NCBI GenBank assembly: GCA_052170315.1
Contig: JBQNAT010000006.1
Coordinates: 50,229 to 114,228 of the forward strand
Direction: 5' to 3'
Length of the DNA stretch: 64,000 bases
Source of the DNA: UBA9732 sp052170315
Lineage (GTDB): Bacteria; Spirochaetota; Spirochaetia; Sphaerochaetales; Sphaerochaetaceae
Every line of letters starts with the position of its first letter. The first letter of the stretch is position 1. Below the pieces are notes generated by a model that had not been told where the DNA came from, ran no database searches, and saw only the letters and a program-made list of their open reading frames with translations. Made by a program: the position numbers and the translations under genes. Below, piece by piece: positions 35,138 through 43,905 of this stretch.

Positions 35138-35625
35138 CTGGATTTCTCCAGCATGGATTTTATTTCAACAAGAAATTTACGGTAGTTGCCAGCGCCGGTT
35201 GAAACGCCTATTATGTTGCCTTCTCTGTCCACAAATATGTTTGTAGGAAATGCCACAAGGTTATAATGGGAAAGTATTTCTTTGCCTGTCATCTTGAGAA
35301 CCGGAAAATCAAGGTCGAAATATTTTACAATAAAATCGAAATCTTCAGGATTGTCATAACCGTCCGGACATACAAGAATAAGATTGGAATTTTCGGGAAG
35401 TGTCCTGCTCAGCTTCTTTATGTCGCGCATTTCGCTCAGACACGGATTGCACCATGTCGCGAAAATATTAATCATGGTCACATCATAGTCTTTAAAGATG
35501 TCGGAAGTAACAAGATTGCCGTCCTGGTCGTAGGAGCTCAGATTGCTGAAAGTGCCTTTGTACGATGCCCCGAAGGCAGGGAAAATCATTGCTACAGCTA
35601 AAAACAAAAGTATGCTTTTTCTCAT
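35134..35625 (-). CDS. TlpA-family thioredoxin-like exported protein
   Basis: 163 residues with an N-terminal signal sequence (MRKSILLFLAVAMIFPAFGA) and a TlpA/ResA-type thioredoxin domain. The active site is WCNPC near residue 58, preceded by VTMINIFATWC, and the cis-proline is in AFPTNIFVDREGN. It would act outside the cytoplasmic membrane as a thiol reductase or oxidase. It is the first gene of the CxxC/NapH-like operon. AGAGGA precedes the ATG. Confidence 0.9.
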   Translation of the reverse strand: MRKSILLFLAVAMIFPAFGASYKGTFSNLSSYDQDGNLVTSDIFKDYDVTMINIFATWCNPCLSEMRDIKKLSRTLPENSNLILVCPDGYDNPEDFDFIVKYFDLDFPVLKMTGKEILSHYNLVAFPTNIFVDREGNIIGVSTGAGNYRKFLVEIKSMLEKSR

Positions 35626-35714
35626 GTTGATTCCTCTGGGTCATTATATATTGCGCATTCAAAGCTTGACAATCGCCCAGGTTGAAGTTACAAAGAAAAC
35701 TCCGGAGATGCAAC

Positions 35715-38033
35715 ATGAGAGAAATAATAAATATAAACAGCGACTGGACATGTACATACAACGGCAAAACAGAAACGGTAAAAATACCGCACACACCTGT
35801 TATTCTTCCGCTTCACTACTTCAGCCAGAAGACTCTTCATCTTCATTTTACCTATGAAAAAAGACTCGACCTGAAAGAGATGAAAAGGAAAAACGTCACC
35901 CTCATTTTCGAGGGTATTTCCTCGTACGCAAAGCTTTTCGTCAACGGGAAAGCCTTTTCGGAGCACCGGGGTGCATATCTGCCGTTCAAAGTGAATCTAA
36001 CGGACTTCGCGGGCACGGTAGCGGATATAAAACTTGAGTGCTCTTCGGAAGAAGACCCCGATATCCCGCCTTTCGGGGGAAGAATGGACTATCTAGCCTT
36101 CTGCGGGATGTACCGTGAGGCCAGGCTTCTTGTAACGGACATAAAGCATATCGAAAACGTGCGTGTAAGCGGCGACGCGGATGGAAACCTGTCAATAAGA
36201 ACCGCACTGTCCCACTACCCTGCCAATGTCTCATATTCGCTCTATAATGATAAAAATGAGGTCTTCTCTTTCAATGAGACTATTACGGAGGAAAAAACTT
36301 CCGTCTTCCATGTAAACAATGCAAAGCTGTGGTCGGTTGATGAACCGAATCTGTACAAGCTTAAGGCGCAGTGTTTCGAGGACTGTTTTGAAACGGTTTT
36401 CGGCTTCAGAACCTGCTCTTTCCGCGCGGATGCTTTCTATCTTAACGGCAAAATGCTTAAAATCATAGGTGTGAACAGGCATCAAAGCTATCCGTATTCA
36501 GGCTATGCGATGCCGGGGTCATTCCAGAGAGAGGACGCAAGAAAGCTTAAGGAAATGGGTATGAATCTTGTGCGATGCAGCCACTATCCATGCCATCCCG
36601 ATTTTCTTGATGAATGTGACAGGCTAGGACTTCTTGTTTTTGAGGAAATACCCGGCTGGCAGCATATTTCAAAACGACCAATGTGGCGTGAACTTACTGT
36701 GCGGAACACAAAAGAAATGATAGAGCGCGACTATAACCACCCTTCGATTGTTCTCTGGGGAGTAAGGATAAACGAAAGCCCTGATGACGATGAGCTCTAT
36801 GAAAAGACGAACCTTGCGGCAAGGAAACTTGACAGCACGCGCCAGACAGGCGGTGTAAGATGTATAAGACATAGCCACCTGCTTGAAGACGTCTATACAT
36901 TCAATGACTTTTCACATATGGAAACCAATGACGGTTTTCTTGAAAAAAGCCTTGTGACTGACCCTGTCAATCCGTATCTCATAACAGAGTTCGGCGGACA
37001 TGTTTATCCGACAAAGCGGTACGATGATGAAAGCAAAAGGCTTACCCATGCGCTTAGGACGGCAAAATGCGTGAACCATATGCTGGGAACAACGGGAATT
37101 TCCGGCTGTATTGCATGGTGTTTTTCCGATTACAACACCCATGAAGACTTCGGAAGCGGTGATATGATATGCTACCACGGCCTTACGGACAGCTTCAGGA
37201 TACCTAAGCTTGCTTACTATCTGTACAGGAGTCAGAGGGAAGACAAACCCGTAATGGCGCTTTCCTCCTTCATGAACCCCGGCGACCACACAAGGCTCTG
37301 CATACAGAAGATTGCTGTTTTTACAAACGCGGATTATATACGAATTTCAAATAACGGCAGGGTTCTTGGAAATTTTTATCCGGACAGAAAGGACTATCCC
37401 GCCCTTAAACATCCTCCGGTGATTATTACAGACGACCTTATTTACGCAAACCTTGAAGGAACTTTTCTTTCGGAACACAGGGAAGAACGACTGAAATTCG
37501 CAAAGCTTATGTACGGCTATGCCCTTACATCCTGGACAACGGGAATGGAGCAGTTCAGCTCTTATTTCAATGAACTTTCGGAGAAATACGGGGTAAGCAT
37601 TGAAGAAATAAACCGTGTTTTCGGAACATGCGGCGAATTCTACATAAAGGGCCGTACAGTCTGGAGTTTCGAAGCTTTCAAAGATGGGAAAAAGGTTCTG
37701 GAAAAAAGCCTTGCCCCCGGACAGGAGGTTGAGCTGAAAACCGAATATGACAGCACGCCGATAAGGCTTGATGACGAATGCACATATCAGGTAAGGCAGG
37801 TAAATCTTCTTGCGGTCCTTAAAGGAACAGACATGGCTGTACCGTACCTTTTCGAGCCTTTTTCGGTAGAGACTGAAGGGTCGGTTGAACTGTATGGTTC
37901 ACAGAAAATGATGTCCCTTGAAGGCGGCGCTGCCGGAATTTATGTAAGAACTAGTGGAATAAGAGGTATCGGAACGCTGAAAATAACCTCTGAAAGATTT
38001 GGAGTTTTGGAAGTTTCTTTCAACGTACTGTAA
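35715..38033 (+). CDS. Glycoside hydrolase family 2 (beta-galactosidase/glucuronidase-like)
   Basis: 772 residues from the ATG at 35715, chosen because CGGAG lies eight bases upstream; a longer frame begins at 35682. Order: N-terminal jelly roll, Ig-like GH2 domain, and a TIM barrel with GVNRHQSYPYSGYA, the acid/base glutamate in WGVRINES near residue 354, and the nucleophile in ITEFGG near 424. A C-terminal beta domain follows. No signal peptide is visible, so it acts on imported oligosaccharides in the cytoplasm. WGVRINES instead of the usual LGNE form suggests a specialised subfamily. Substrate unknown. Confidence 0.88.
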   Translation: MREIININSDWTCTYNGKTETVKIPHTPVILPLHYFSQKTLHLHFTYEKRLDLKEMKRKNVTLIFEGISSYAKLFVNGKAFSEHRGAYLPFKVNLTDFAGTVADIKLECSSEEDPDIPPFGGRMDYLAFCGMYREARLLVTDIKHIENVRVSGDADGNLSIRTALSHYPANVSYSLYNDKNEVFSFNETITEEKTSVFHVNNAKLWSVDEPNLYKLKAQCFEDCFETVFGFRTCSFRADAFYLNGKMLKIIGVNRHQSYPYSGYAMPGSFQREDARKLKEMGMNLVRCSHYPCHPDFLDECDRLGLLVFEEIPGWQHISKRPMWRELTVRNTKEMIERDYNHPSIVLWGVRINESPDDDELYEKTNLAARKLDSTRQTGGVRCIRHSHLLEDVYTFNDFSHMETNDGFLEKSLVTDPVNPYLITEFGGHVYPTKRYDDESKRLTHALRTAKCVNHMLGTTGISGCIAWCFSDYNTHEDFGSGDMICYHGLTDSFRIPKLAYYLYRSQREDKPVMALSSFMNPGDHTRLCIQKIAVFTNADYIRISNNGRVLGNFYPDRKDYPALKHPPVIITDDLIYANLEGTFLSEHREERLKFAKLMYGYALTSWTTGMEQFSSYFNELSEKYGVSIEEINRVFGTCGEFYIKGRTVWSFEAFKDGKKVLEKSLAPGQEVELKTEYDSTPIRLDDECTYQVRQVNLLAVLKGTDMAVPYLFEPFSVETEGSVELYGSQKMMSLEGGAAGIYVRTSGIRGIGTLKITSERFGVLEVSFNVL

Positions 38034-38126
38034 GATTTATACGCTCCACTTAAATGAAATCTTTTCTAACCGGACATTGGCGTTTTATATCCGCTAATCT
38101 CCGCGTCCGAATCCGGAACGGTTTCC

Positions 38127-38822
38127 TTAAGCCTCAAGTATCCGGCAAATTCCCTTTGATGTACGCAGCTCAGCGTCTTTGAAGTGGTTTCCCTGATTAA
38201 TTTCATAGAAGCATTCAATCCCATTTTCTTTCAAATACTCATAATAGCTTTCCGTGTTTTCCTGAACCTTTGAAAGAAGCGGATGCCGTGTTTTAGCCTC
38301 TCCGTCACCAAGGGACAGGTAAACTCTGTCAGGCTTTCTTATCATTTTATTCCGCTTTGCGAACTCGATAAACCCCGGATACCACATGGAAGCGGAGACG
38401 CTTGCAACCCGTGAGAAAACATCTGTTCGGTAAAGTGAATACAGGGCGAAAAGACCCGCAAGAGAATATCCTGCTATTGCCTTATATACGGGTTCTGAAT
38501 CAATATGTGAATCAATACGCGTAAGAATCTCAGGAAGAATTCTTTTTTCAAGGGCATTCAGATAGGCATCAGCACCGCCGGGAAAACTCTGCCCCTTCAT
38601 CGCGGAAGGCGCTTCCCACGGGCTCATGTCGCAGTCCCAGTCAAGGTCGCTTATAACCGCCAGCGAATAGGGCTTTTTTGTCATAGATGCAAGTTTCTCA
38701 TACGTTTTAAACCCCTCATCTCCGAAAGCATTCAGGATAACAAGAGGAGCATTCGCGCTGCCCGAAACTGAAAGCTTAACATCAAGATTTCTGCCGGAAT
38801 AAGGTACTTTGAAATCAGTCAT
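38127..38822 (-). CDS. Alpha/beta-hydrolase, esterase D/siderophore-esterase-like
   Basis: 231 residues, alpha/beta-hydrolase fold. The nucleophile elbow is GYSLAG, followed by LFALYSLYRTDVFSRVASVSASMWYPGF. Catalytic acid is probably in LSLGDGEAKT and the histidine in NQGNHFKDA. The arrangement fits the PF00756 esterases that include Fes/IroE. It has no signal peptide and sits 44 bases after a FepB-like binding protein on the same strand. Cytoplasmic hydrolysis of an imported ester siderophore is an attractive but unproven role. Confidence 0.78.
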   Translation of the reverse strand: MTDFKVPYSGRNLDVKLSVSGSANAPLVILNAFGDEGFKTYEKLASMTKKPYSLAVISDLDWDCDMSPWEAPSAMKGQSFPGGADAYLNALEKRILPEILTRIDSHIDSEPVYKAIAGYSLAGLFALYSLYRTDVFSRVASVSASMWYPGFIEFAKRNKMIRKPDRVYLSLGDGEAKTRHPLLSKVQENTESYYEYLKENGIECFYEINQGNHFKDAELRTSKGICRILEA

Positions 38823-38866
38823 GAATCCTCCTGTGGAGTAATTTATAAACTACGGATTCCGGGAAT

Positions 38867-39973
38867 TCAAATACCGGCGGCAGCTGCCGCGGGAGGAGCA
38901 AACATATTATCAACCTGAACATCTGTAAGATTTACATCAAATACTGTCTTATAGTAATCCACGGCAAAGGACACAACATCCACATCTTCAAAAAGACCTG
39001 GATAGACGGTTCTTGCAAGCCACAGCAGCGTGATGGGAGTATCAACGCCGGGAAGATAGGTTCTGTACATCCCAAGAGGCATCTTGTAAACACGACCGTT
39101 CTGCACCGCAGGGATACCCGACCAGTCGTCGTTGAATTCCTTTCCGTCCATAAGGTCAGCAGGCTTTACCGCCGTGAAATTTGTAATAAGCACAACATCC
39201 GGATTCCAGGCATAAACCTGTTCCATGTTAACCGGCACGGAGTTGTCAACGTTTATCTCATGTCCGACATTGACCGCCCCTATCGCATCGCACCACCACT
39301 GTCCGAAAAAGTGAGCGCCCGAAGTCAAAAGACTTTTTGCACTGTACTGGAACATCACGAAAACCCGTGTCCTTTCCTCTTCCGGTATATCCTTCACCCT
39401 CTCCTGAACAAGGTTGTAGGAATCCATGCTGTATTTGTGAACCCTGGCAGCCTTTTCGGCATCCTGAGGGAACATCTGCCCAAGCAATTCAAGCCAATGG
39501 TCCAGCGTCTCTATTGCATTGTAATCCCACTTGTTCACTGAAATCCCCACGGCAGGAATACCGGCTTCACGGATTGACTCTCCCTGGGCGCGCGTTGAAT
39601 AGAAAACCACATCCGGCTTCACCTTCAGCAGCTCTTCCAAATTTATCTCACCCGTTCCGACCGGTTTGTCGTTTACATTGAGTATCTCGGGATATATCTG
39701 GCCGAGCATTCCCGCTTTGGCCGCGCTAAGGCTGGGAGTGTTCATTGAAACTATTTTCTCCGCCGAGTTGAAGAATACGGTAAGCACGGACGGAAGGGGA
39801 TAAATGCCGGTTACCGCAATTCTTTCTATGTTAACCGGAACTTCTACTTCCGCTCCGGTATGGTCTGTTATTATATGCGTTTCGGGAACAGTCGCTCTCT
39901 CTGAAACCGACTGTGCAAATACCGATGCGCAGACTGTTGCCAGAGCCAAAAGTAAAATCATCGCTTTTTTCAT
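38867..39973 (-). CDS. Periplasmic binding protein, FepB/BtuF-like (iron complex)
   Basis: 368 residues with a signal peptide cleaved near VFA-QS. The mature part has the class III binding-protein pattern: TDHTGAEVEVPVNIERIAV, EINLEELLKVKPDVVFYS, AWNPDVVLITNF and the C-terminal AVQNGRVYKMPLGMY. These proteins carry ferric siderophores, haem or cobalamin to FecCD-type permeases. No permease is adjacent. The FecCD/FecE pair at 28544-30305 is the nearest candidate. It lies between an ICMT-like gene and the esterase, all on the minus strand. Confidence 0.85.
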   Translation of the reverse strand: MKKAMILLLALATVCASVFAQSVSERATVPETHIITDHTGAEVEVPVNIERIAVTGIYPLPSVLTVFFNSAEKIVSMNTPSLSAAKAGMLGQIYPEILNVNDKPVGTGEINLEELLKVKPDVVFYSTRAQGESIREAGIPAVGISVNKWDYNAIETLDHWLELLGQMFPQDAEKAARVHKYSMDSYNLVQERVKDIPEEERTRVFVMFQYSAKSLLTSGAHFFGQWWCDAIGAVNVGHEINVDNSVPVNMEQVYAWNPDVVLITNFTAVKPADLMDGKEFNDDWSGIPAVQNGRVYKMPLGMYRTYLPGVDTPITLLWLARTVYPGLFEDVDVVSFAVDYYKTVFDVNLTDVQVDNMFAPPAAAAAGI

Positions 39974-40015
39974 TTTAACCTCTCAACCTCATTCAAATTC
40001 GCAGACGGCTAAGCG

Positions 40016-40507
40016 TCAGCTTTTTCCGGGGAACCATGGAATTACGCGGTTTACTTTCCGGCAGTAATCCTCATAAACGCTTCCGAAGGTTTTCAGAAGC
40101 CACTTTTCCTCCGTGCATTTCATTAATACGGTCAGTGAAAGCCAGAAAACTACAGGAAGAATCAGAAGCCAGAGGTTGTTCATGAACAGTAAGGCTCCGG
40201 TGAATATGAAAATAAAGGCCGAATAGATTGGGTTGCGTACACAGGCGTAGACCCCTGTAGTGACCAGCTCGTTTTTTTTAATGTGGTCATCAAGTTTTGA
40301 GAAGACTGCGGCCTCTATCCAAAGGAAAAGGCCAAGGATAATGAAGAAGCTCCCTATGACAAGGAACGGAATCCTGCACGCAGGGAGTCTGCCGCTTTCC
40401 AAACAGCCGGAATATGACAGGGCAAAGCCTGCAGCGGTAAGGATGGTTATGCCAATAACGTAGGCCGGGCCTACGCCATAGACCGGAAGATGCTTTCGTT
40501 CGCTCAT
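40016..40507 (-). CDS. Isoprenylcysteine carboxyl methyltransferase-like membrane protein
   Basis: 163 residues, four membrane helices. The C-terminal half carries the ICMT/PEMT pattern: LVTTGVYACVRNPIYSAF and EEKWLLKTFGSVYEDYCRKVNRVIPWFP. Bacterial members are thought to methylate small lipid-soluble acceptors, but few have been tested. AGGAG precedes the ATG, and a 13-bp palindrome lies immediately upstream. Confidence 0.82.
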   Translation of the reverse strand: MSERKHLPVYGVGPAYVIGITILTAAGFALSYSGCLESGRLPACRIPFLVIGSFFIILGLFLWIEAAVFSKLDDHIKKNELVTTGVYACVRNPIYSAFIFIFTGALLFMNNLWLLILPVVFWLSLTVLMKCTEEKWLLKTFGSVYEDYCRKVNRVIPWFPGKS

Positions 40508-40523
40508 ACAGTCTCCTGAAATA

Positions 40524-40536
40524 TACCTGTCAGGTA
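40524..40536. promoter_or_regulatory. Palindrome TACCTGTCAGGTA (candidate operator)
   Basis: A perfect 6-1-6 inverted repeat 17-29 bases upstream of the ICMT-like start codon. Its position would let a bound repressor block the promoter or early transcription of the ICMT/FepB/esterase genes. Confidence 0.45.
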
Positions 40537-40651
40537 ATATTCACAGTTTTCTGTAGCACAAAATAAGGAACTTGTACATGGGAAAACGGGATTTCCGCAG
40601 AAAAAAATTAGAGATATCTAACTTAAAGCGCTGAAAAGACGTAGTATTGGG

Positions 40652-40683
40652 GCACCCGCGCATAGCTTTTTCCGCGCGGGTGC
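40652..40683. other. GC-rich 10-bp hairpin upstream of the mgtC promoter
   Basis: GCACCCGCGC (40652-40661) pairs perfectly with GCGCGGGTGC (40674-40683) around a 12-base loop. No T tract follows on either strand. It lies just before the predicted promoter of the MgtC-like gene and is not downstream of any gene, so it is not an ordinary terminator. Confidence 0.5.
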
Positions 40684-40711
40684 TTGCGTTCTTTCAAAAG
40701 TAGTTTATACT
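40684..40711 (+). promoter_or_regulatory. Promoter of the MgtC/SapB gene
   Basis: TTGCGT (40684-40689) and TATACT (40706-40711) with 16 bases between them, about 48 bases before the start codon. Confidence 0.5.
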
Positions 40712-40758
40712 AGGCTATTAAAAGCAAGACGTAAAATATTAATCGGAGTAGTGAGTTT

Positions 40759-41469
40759 ATGAAATCTTGGTTTTTTTTGACAATATTTGATTGGGGCAAC
40801 TATCTTGATTTCCTGCTCAGGCTTATCATTGCCGCTGTGTGCGGAGGTGTTATTGGTCAGGAAAGAGAAAAAAGGTTCAAGAATGCGGGGCTAAGGACTC
40901 ATATAATTGTTGCCATCGCCTCTTCACTCATGATGATTATTTCAAAGTACGCTTTCTTTGATGTTGTAAGCTTTACAAACTACAAGATACAGCTGGATGC
41001 CTCAAGAATAGCAGCAAGCGTTATTCAGGCTATAGGTTTCCTTGGCGCAGGCGTTATTTTTGTAAGAAAGGAAAGCGTAATTGGACTTACAACGGCTGCA
41101 GGGCTGTGGGCAACGGTGGGCATAGGGCTTGCAATAGGCTCAGGCTTAATCATCCTTGGCGTCGCGGCGACCGTAATGATTATCCTTATACAGGCTGTGC
41201 TTCATCACCGTCACGACAGGATACACTCCCAGCTGGCCGGAACCGTCACCGTTGACCTGAATAAATGCGGTCAAAATATGGCCGAGGTCATAAAAATTCT
41301 GGAAAACGACGGTATGCAGATAAGAAACGTAACGCTGAAAAAGACGTCCGCGGACAACTTTGTCATACTTAATGTTGTTTTTTGTGAGAAAGATACTATT
41401 GAGTCGGTAGTTACAAGGCTTCAGGATAATCCGCTTGTGTATTCAATGGAGATTTATCCGGTGTTATGA
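40759..41469 (+). CDS. MgtC/SapB-family membrane protein
   Basis: 236 residues. Residues 1-150 are five membrane helices with the family pattern VIGQEREKRFKNAGLRTHIIVAIASSLMM, AASVIQAIGFLGAGVIF and GLTTAAGLWATVGIGLAIG. The C-terminal part (GTVTVDLNKCGQNMAEVIKILENDGM) is a short ACT-like domain. MgtC proteins help with growth in low magnesium and can modulate F-ATPase; most SapB relatives are untested. GGAG precedes the ATG with a somewhat long spacer. Confidence 0.9.
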   Translation: MKSWFFLTIFDWGNYLDFLLRLIIAAVCGGVIGQEREKRFKNAGLRTHIIVAIASSLMMIISKYAFFDVVSFTNYKIQLDASRIAASVIQAIGFLGAGVIFVRKESVIGLTTAAGLWATVGIGLAIGSGLIILGVAATVMIILIQAVLHHRHDRIHSQLAGTVTVDLNKCGQNMAEVIKILENDGMQIRNVTLKKTSADNFVILNVVFCEKDTIESVVTRLQDNPLVYSMEIYPVL

Positions 41470-41475
41470 TTTGAT

Positions 41476-41504
41476 TTGTATGAAATGCCGATTTGTGCTA
41501 TATT
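41476..41504 (+). promoter_or_regulatory. Promoter of the UPF0316 gene
   Basis: TTGTAT (41476-41481) and TATATT (41499-41504) with a 17-base spacer that ends in TGC, an extended -10. Confidence 0.55.
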
Positions 41505-41569
41505 TGACTGACGCACTTGGGCTTGTTTATTAAGCTTGATTAAAGGCGCGGAGTGGCAGGAGGGTCGGC

Positions 41570-42112
41570 ATGCAGGCAGTATGGTGGTTATATCCGCTTG
41601 TTTTTCTAGGCAAATTAACTGAAGTCTCATTGTCTTCTCTAAGAACGCAGATGATAGTAAAGGGTCAGAGGCTGGTCGGAGCGCTGCTTGCTTCAGTTGA
41701 ATATGTAATGTGGTTCATTATTGCGGCAACTGCTTTGAACAAGTATTCTTCCGACCCTCTGATGGTTGCGCTTTTGACGCTTTCCTTCGCGCTCGGACAG
41801 ATATCAGGTTCCTTTATAGAGGAAAAAATGGCTCTGGGAAACTGTATGCTCAACGGTATTTTCATGGACAGACAGAAGGCGCTGTCCGCTTCCGCGCTTC
41901 TGCGGGCAAACGGATTTTCCCTTACTATGTTCAGCGGTGAAGGCCTTGAAGAATCGGAACGCACCATCATAATAATGACTGTAAGAAGAAAGAACCTTCT
42001 CACCGTTAAAAAGCTGCTTCACGATGTTGACCCGAAGGTTGTAATATCCGTAACCCCAATGGTCAATATTGAGGGCGGAATCCTTACAAAAAAGATTACG
42101 AAAGCTCTTTGA
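41570..42112 (+). CDS. UPF0316/DUF2179 membrane protein
   Basis: 180 residues. Three membrane helices (YPLVFLGKLTEVSLSSLRTQMIVKGQR and ASVEYVMWFIIAATAL are typical) are followed by a soluble DUF2179-type domain from about residue 95 (LRANGFSLTMFSGEGLEESERTIIIMTVRRK). Biochemical function unknown. GGAGGG precedes the ATG. Its 3' end overlaps the convergent SDR gene by 17 bases. Confidence 0.85.
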   Translation: MQAVWWLYPLVFLGKLTEVSLSSLRTQMIVKGQRLVGALLASVEYVMWFIIAATALNKYSSDPLMVALLTLSFALGQISGSFIEEKMALGNCMLNGIFMDRQKALSASALLRANGFSLTMFSGEGLEESERTIIIMTVRRKNLLTVKKLLHDVDPKVVISVTPMVNIEGGILTKKITKAL

Positions 42113-43121
42113 TTTCAGGTATTCTTTTTTTCTTTTTAAGCCAGTTTACCATTGAATTCAGCGTAACCTGAATTTTTCGCGGGGCATAGCCAAGTTCGCG
42201 TTGCGCTTTCGCGTGAGAGAACATTGAATTGGTGCCCAGAGTGTAGGCGGAATACGGTGTAAGAAACAGAGGCTTGCGCCTTAGCAACCCTGCAAGTTCA
42301 CAGAAAGGCGAAATAATCTTTACGAAGGCAAGCGGGAGATAGACCGGCTCTTTGCCGTAACCAAGCCGACTCAGATGTCCCAGAATATCCTTAAGGGTAA
42401 GATAATGGCCTGAAAGTATGTAACACTCCCCCGCTCTGCCTTTTTCGCTGCACTCGAATATCCCCTGAACCACATCGCGCACATCAACAAAGTCATAGCC
42501 GCCTTTCACGGCAAGAGGAAGCCTGCGGTTGCAGAATGATATGATTGCTGACGCGATGTTGCCGCGGCCTTCGTCATAAGGACCTAAGATGCCTGAAGGC
42601 AGAACAACACTTACGTTAAGGCCTTTTGAAGCATAGTCCAAAACAAGACCGGTTGCTTCCGCTTTGCTTTTCGCGTATTTTCCCCTTACGCTCTTTTTAG
42701 TGAAGACAGAGACCTCGGACATTATTTTTCCCTTAGGTTTTTCGGGAATGGCGTGTACGGAGCTGACGTGGACAGCCTTCGCGACCCCGTAACGAATACA
42801 CGCTTCCATGACGTTGCGGCTGCCGTTTACATTGATGTCCCAAAGATATCGCGGGGCGGTGGAGGCTATAGAGATTATTCCGGCGCAGTGGACAAGGCAC
42901 GCATGGGAAAGGTCTCCTTCGAAAAACGCTTTCATTGAATCCGGCTCGGTAACGCTGCCATATGTGATTTCAGCTTCACGGGGCAGTTCTTTTTCGGAAG
43001 GGTCTCCGCGAAGAACAAGAACCCTCACGCGCTTTCCCCTGTCAAGAAGACTTCTGACAAGGACTTTCCCCAGAAAACCGGATGCACCGGTAATAAGATA
43101 TAAATCATAACTGGTTTTCAT
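42096..43121 (-). CDS. NAD(P)-dependent epimerase/dehydratase (extended SDR)
   Basis: 341 residues. N-terminal Rossmann motif TGASGFLGKVLVRSLLDRG (GxxGxxG), VHCAGI, and the active-site pair in YAKSKAEA (YxxxK). It resembles dihydroflavonol-4-reductase/3-beta-hydroxysteroid-type SDRs, which reduce or isomerise diverse small molecules. AAGGAG precedes the ATG. A TetR regulator is divergently transcribed 234 bases away and may control it. Confidence 0.87.
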   Translation of the reverse strand: MKTSYDLYLITGASGFLGKVLVRSLLDRGKRVRVLVLRGDPSEKELPREAEITYGSVTEPDSMKAFFEGDLSHACLVHCAGIISIASTAPRYLWDINVNGSRNVMEACIRYGVAKAVHVSSVHAIPEKPKGKIMSEVSVFTKKSVRGKYAKSKAEATGLVLDYASKGLNVSVVLPSGILGPYDEGRGNIASAIISFCNRRLPLAVKGGYDFVDVRDVVQGIFECSEKGRAGECYILSGHYLTLKDILGHLSRLGYGKEPVYLPLAFVKIISPFCELAGLLRRKPLFLTPYSAYTLGTNSMFSHAKAQRELGYAPRKIQVTLNSMVNWLKKKKRIPEIKELS

Positions 43122-43222
43122 TTATTTCTCCTTAACTGCCTCTTTGGCGGCCGGATAACGCAAGCATGTAAATAGCGCGTTTAATGTAATATAAATGCTG
43201 CCACGACATTATGAAATTTAAA

Positions 43223-43234
43223 CAACATATGTTG
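43223..43234. promoter_or_regulatory. Palindrome CAACATATGTTG between SDR and TetR genes
   Basis: A perfect 12-bp palindrome in the 234-base divergent region. The left half AAACAACAT recurs at about 43312-43320. A position between a TetR regulator and its divergent neighbour is typical of TetR operators. Confidence 0.45.
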
Positions 43235-43355
43235 AAAAACTTTCACAATTCAATAATAATATATACAAACTGTCGGTACAATCAGCAAAGTTTTAAGGTT
43301 ATGAAAGATAAACAACATTGATTCTTTGCGTGTTGACGGTCATCGGAAGGGTTAT

Positions 43356-43898
43356 ATGGCAAACGACGCAAGGGTACGCTATACCAAGAAGGTTCTAAGG
43401 GACGCGCTTTTCGAATGTATAAAAACAAAACCGCTTAAAAGTGTTACGGTAAAGGAAATATGCGGTATCGCAGGTCTTAACCGGGCAACTTTTTACAATC
43501 ACTACAGAGACTGTTACGACCTTCTTGACCAGCTTGAAAATGAACAGCTTGACGAGTTCCGGACAATTCTTACAAATAAGAACAAGTTCGGAACTGAAAT
43601 TGCCGAGGCCATCTTTGACATGATAGACCGCAATAAAGCAATGAATGAAGCTGCCGTAAACGGACAGATATCAGATAACTTAAAGCAGAAAATGATAGAG
43701 ATTGCCCGTGACCTGAGTATTGACGAGTGGCATAAAATGATGCCCGGGGCTACAAAAAACCGGGTGGAAATGGTTTTTTCCGCCGTAACCGCCAGCGTGT
43801 TTCAGATTGCCATCTGCGAAAGCGGCAACTACGACAGAAATGCCATAGTTGAATTCACCAACAAACTCATAAGGTTCGCTATAAGCAGCTGCGACTGA
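43356..43898 (+). CDS. TetR/AcrR-family transcriptional regulator
   Basis: 180 residues from the ATG at 43356, chosen because GGAAGG lies upstream; a TTG frame extends to 43326. The N-terminal helix-turn-helix is SVTVKEICGIAGLNRATFYNHYRDCYDLLDQLE. The C-terminal ligand domain is short and unassigned. It probably represses itself and the divergent SDR gene. Confidence 0.9.
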   Translation: MANDARVRYTKKVLRDALFECIKTKPLKSVTVKEICGIAGLNRATFYNHYRDCYDLLDQLENEQLDEFRTILTNKNKFGTEIAEAIFDMIDRNKAMNEAAVNGQISDNLKQKMIEIARDLSIDEWHKMMPGATKNRVEMVFSAVTASVFQIAICESGNYDRNAIVEFTNKLIRFAISSCD

Positions 43899-43905
43899 GT
43901 CGGAA

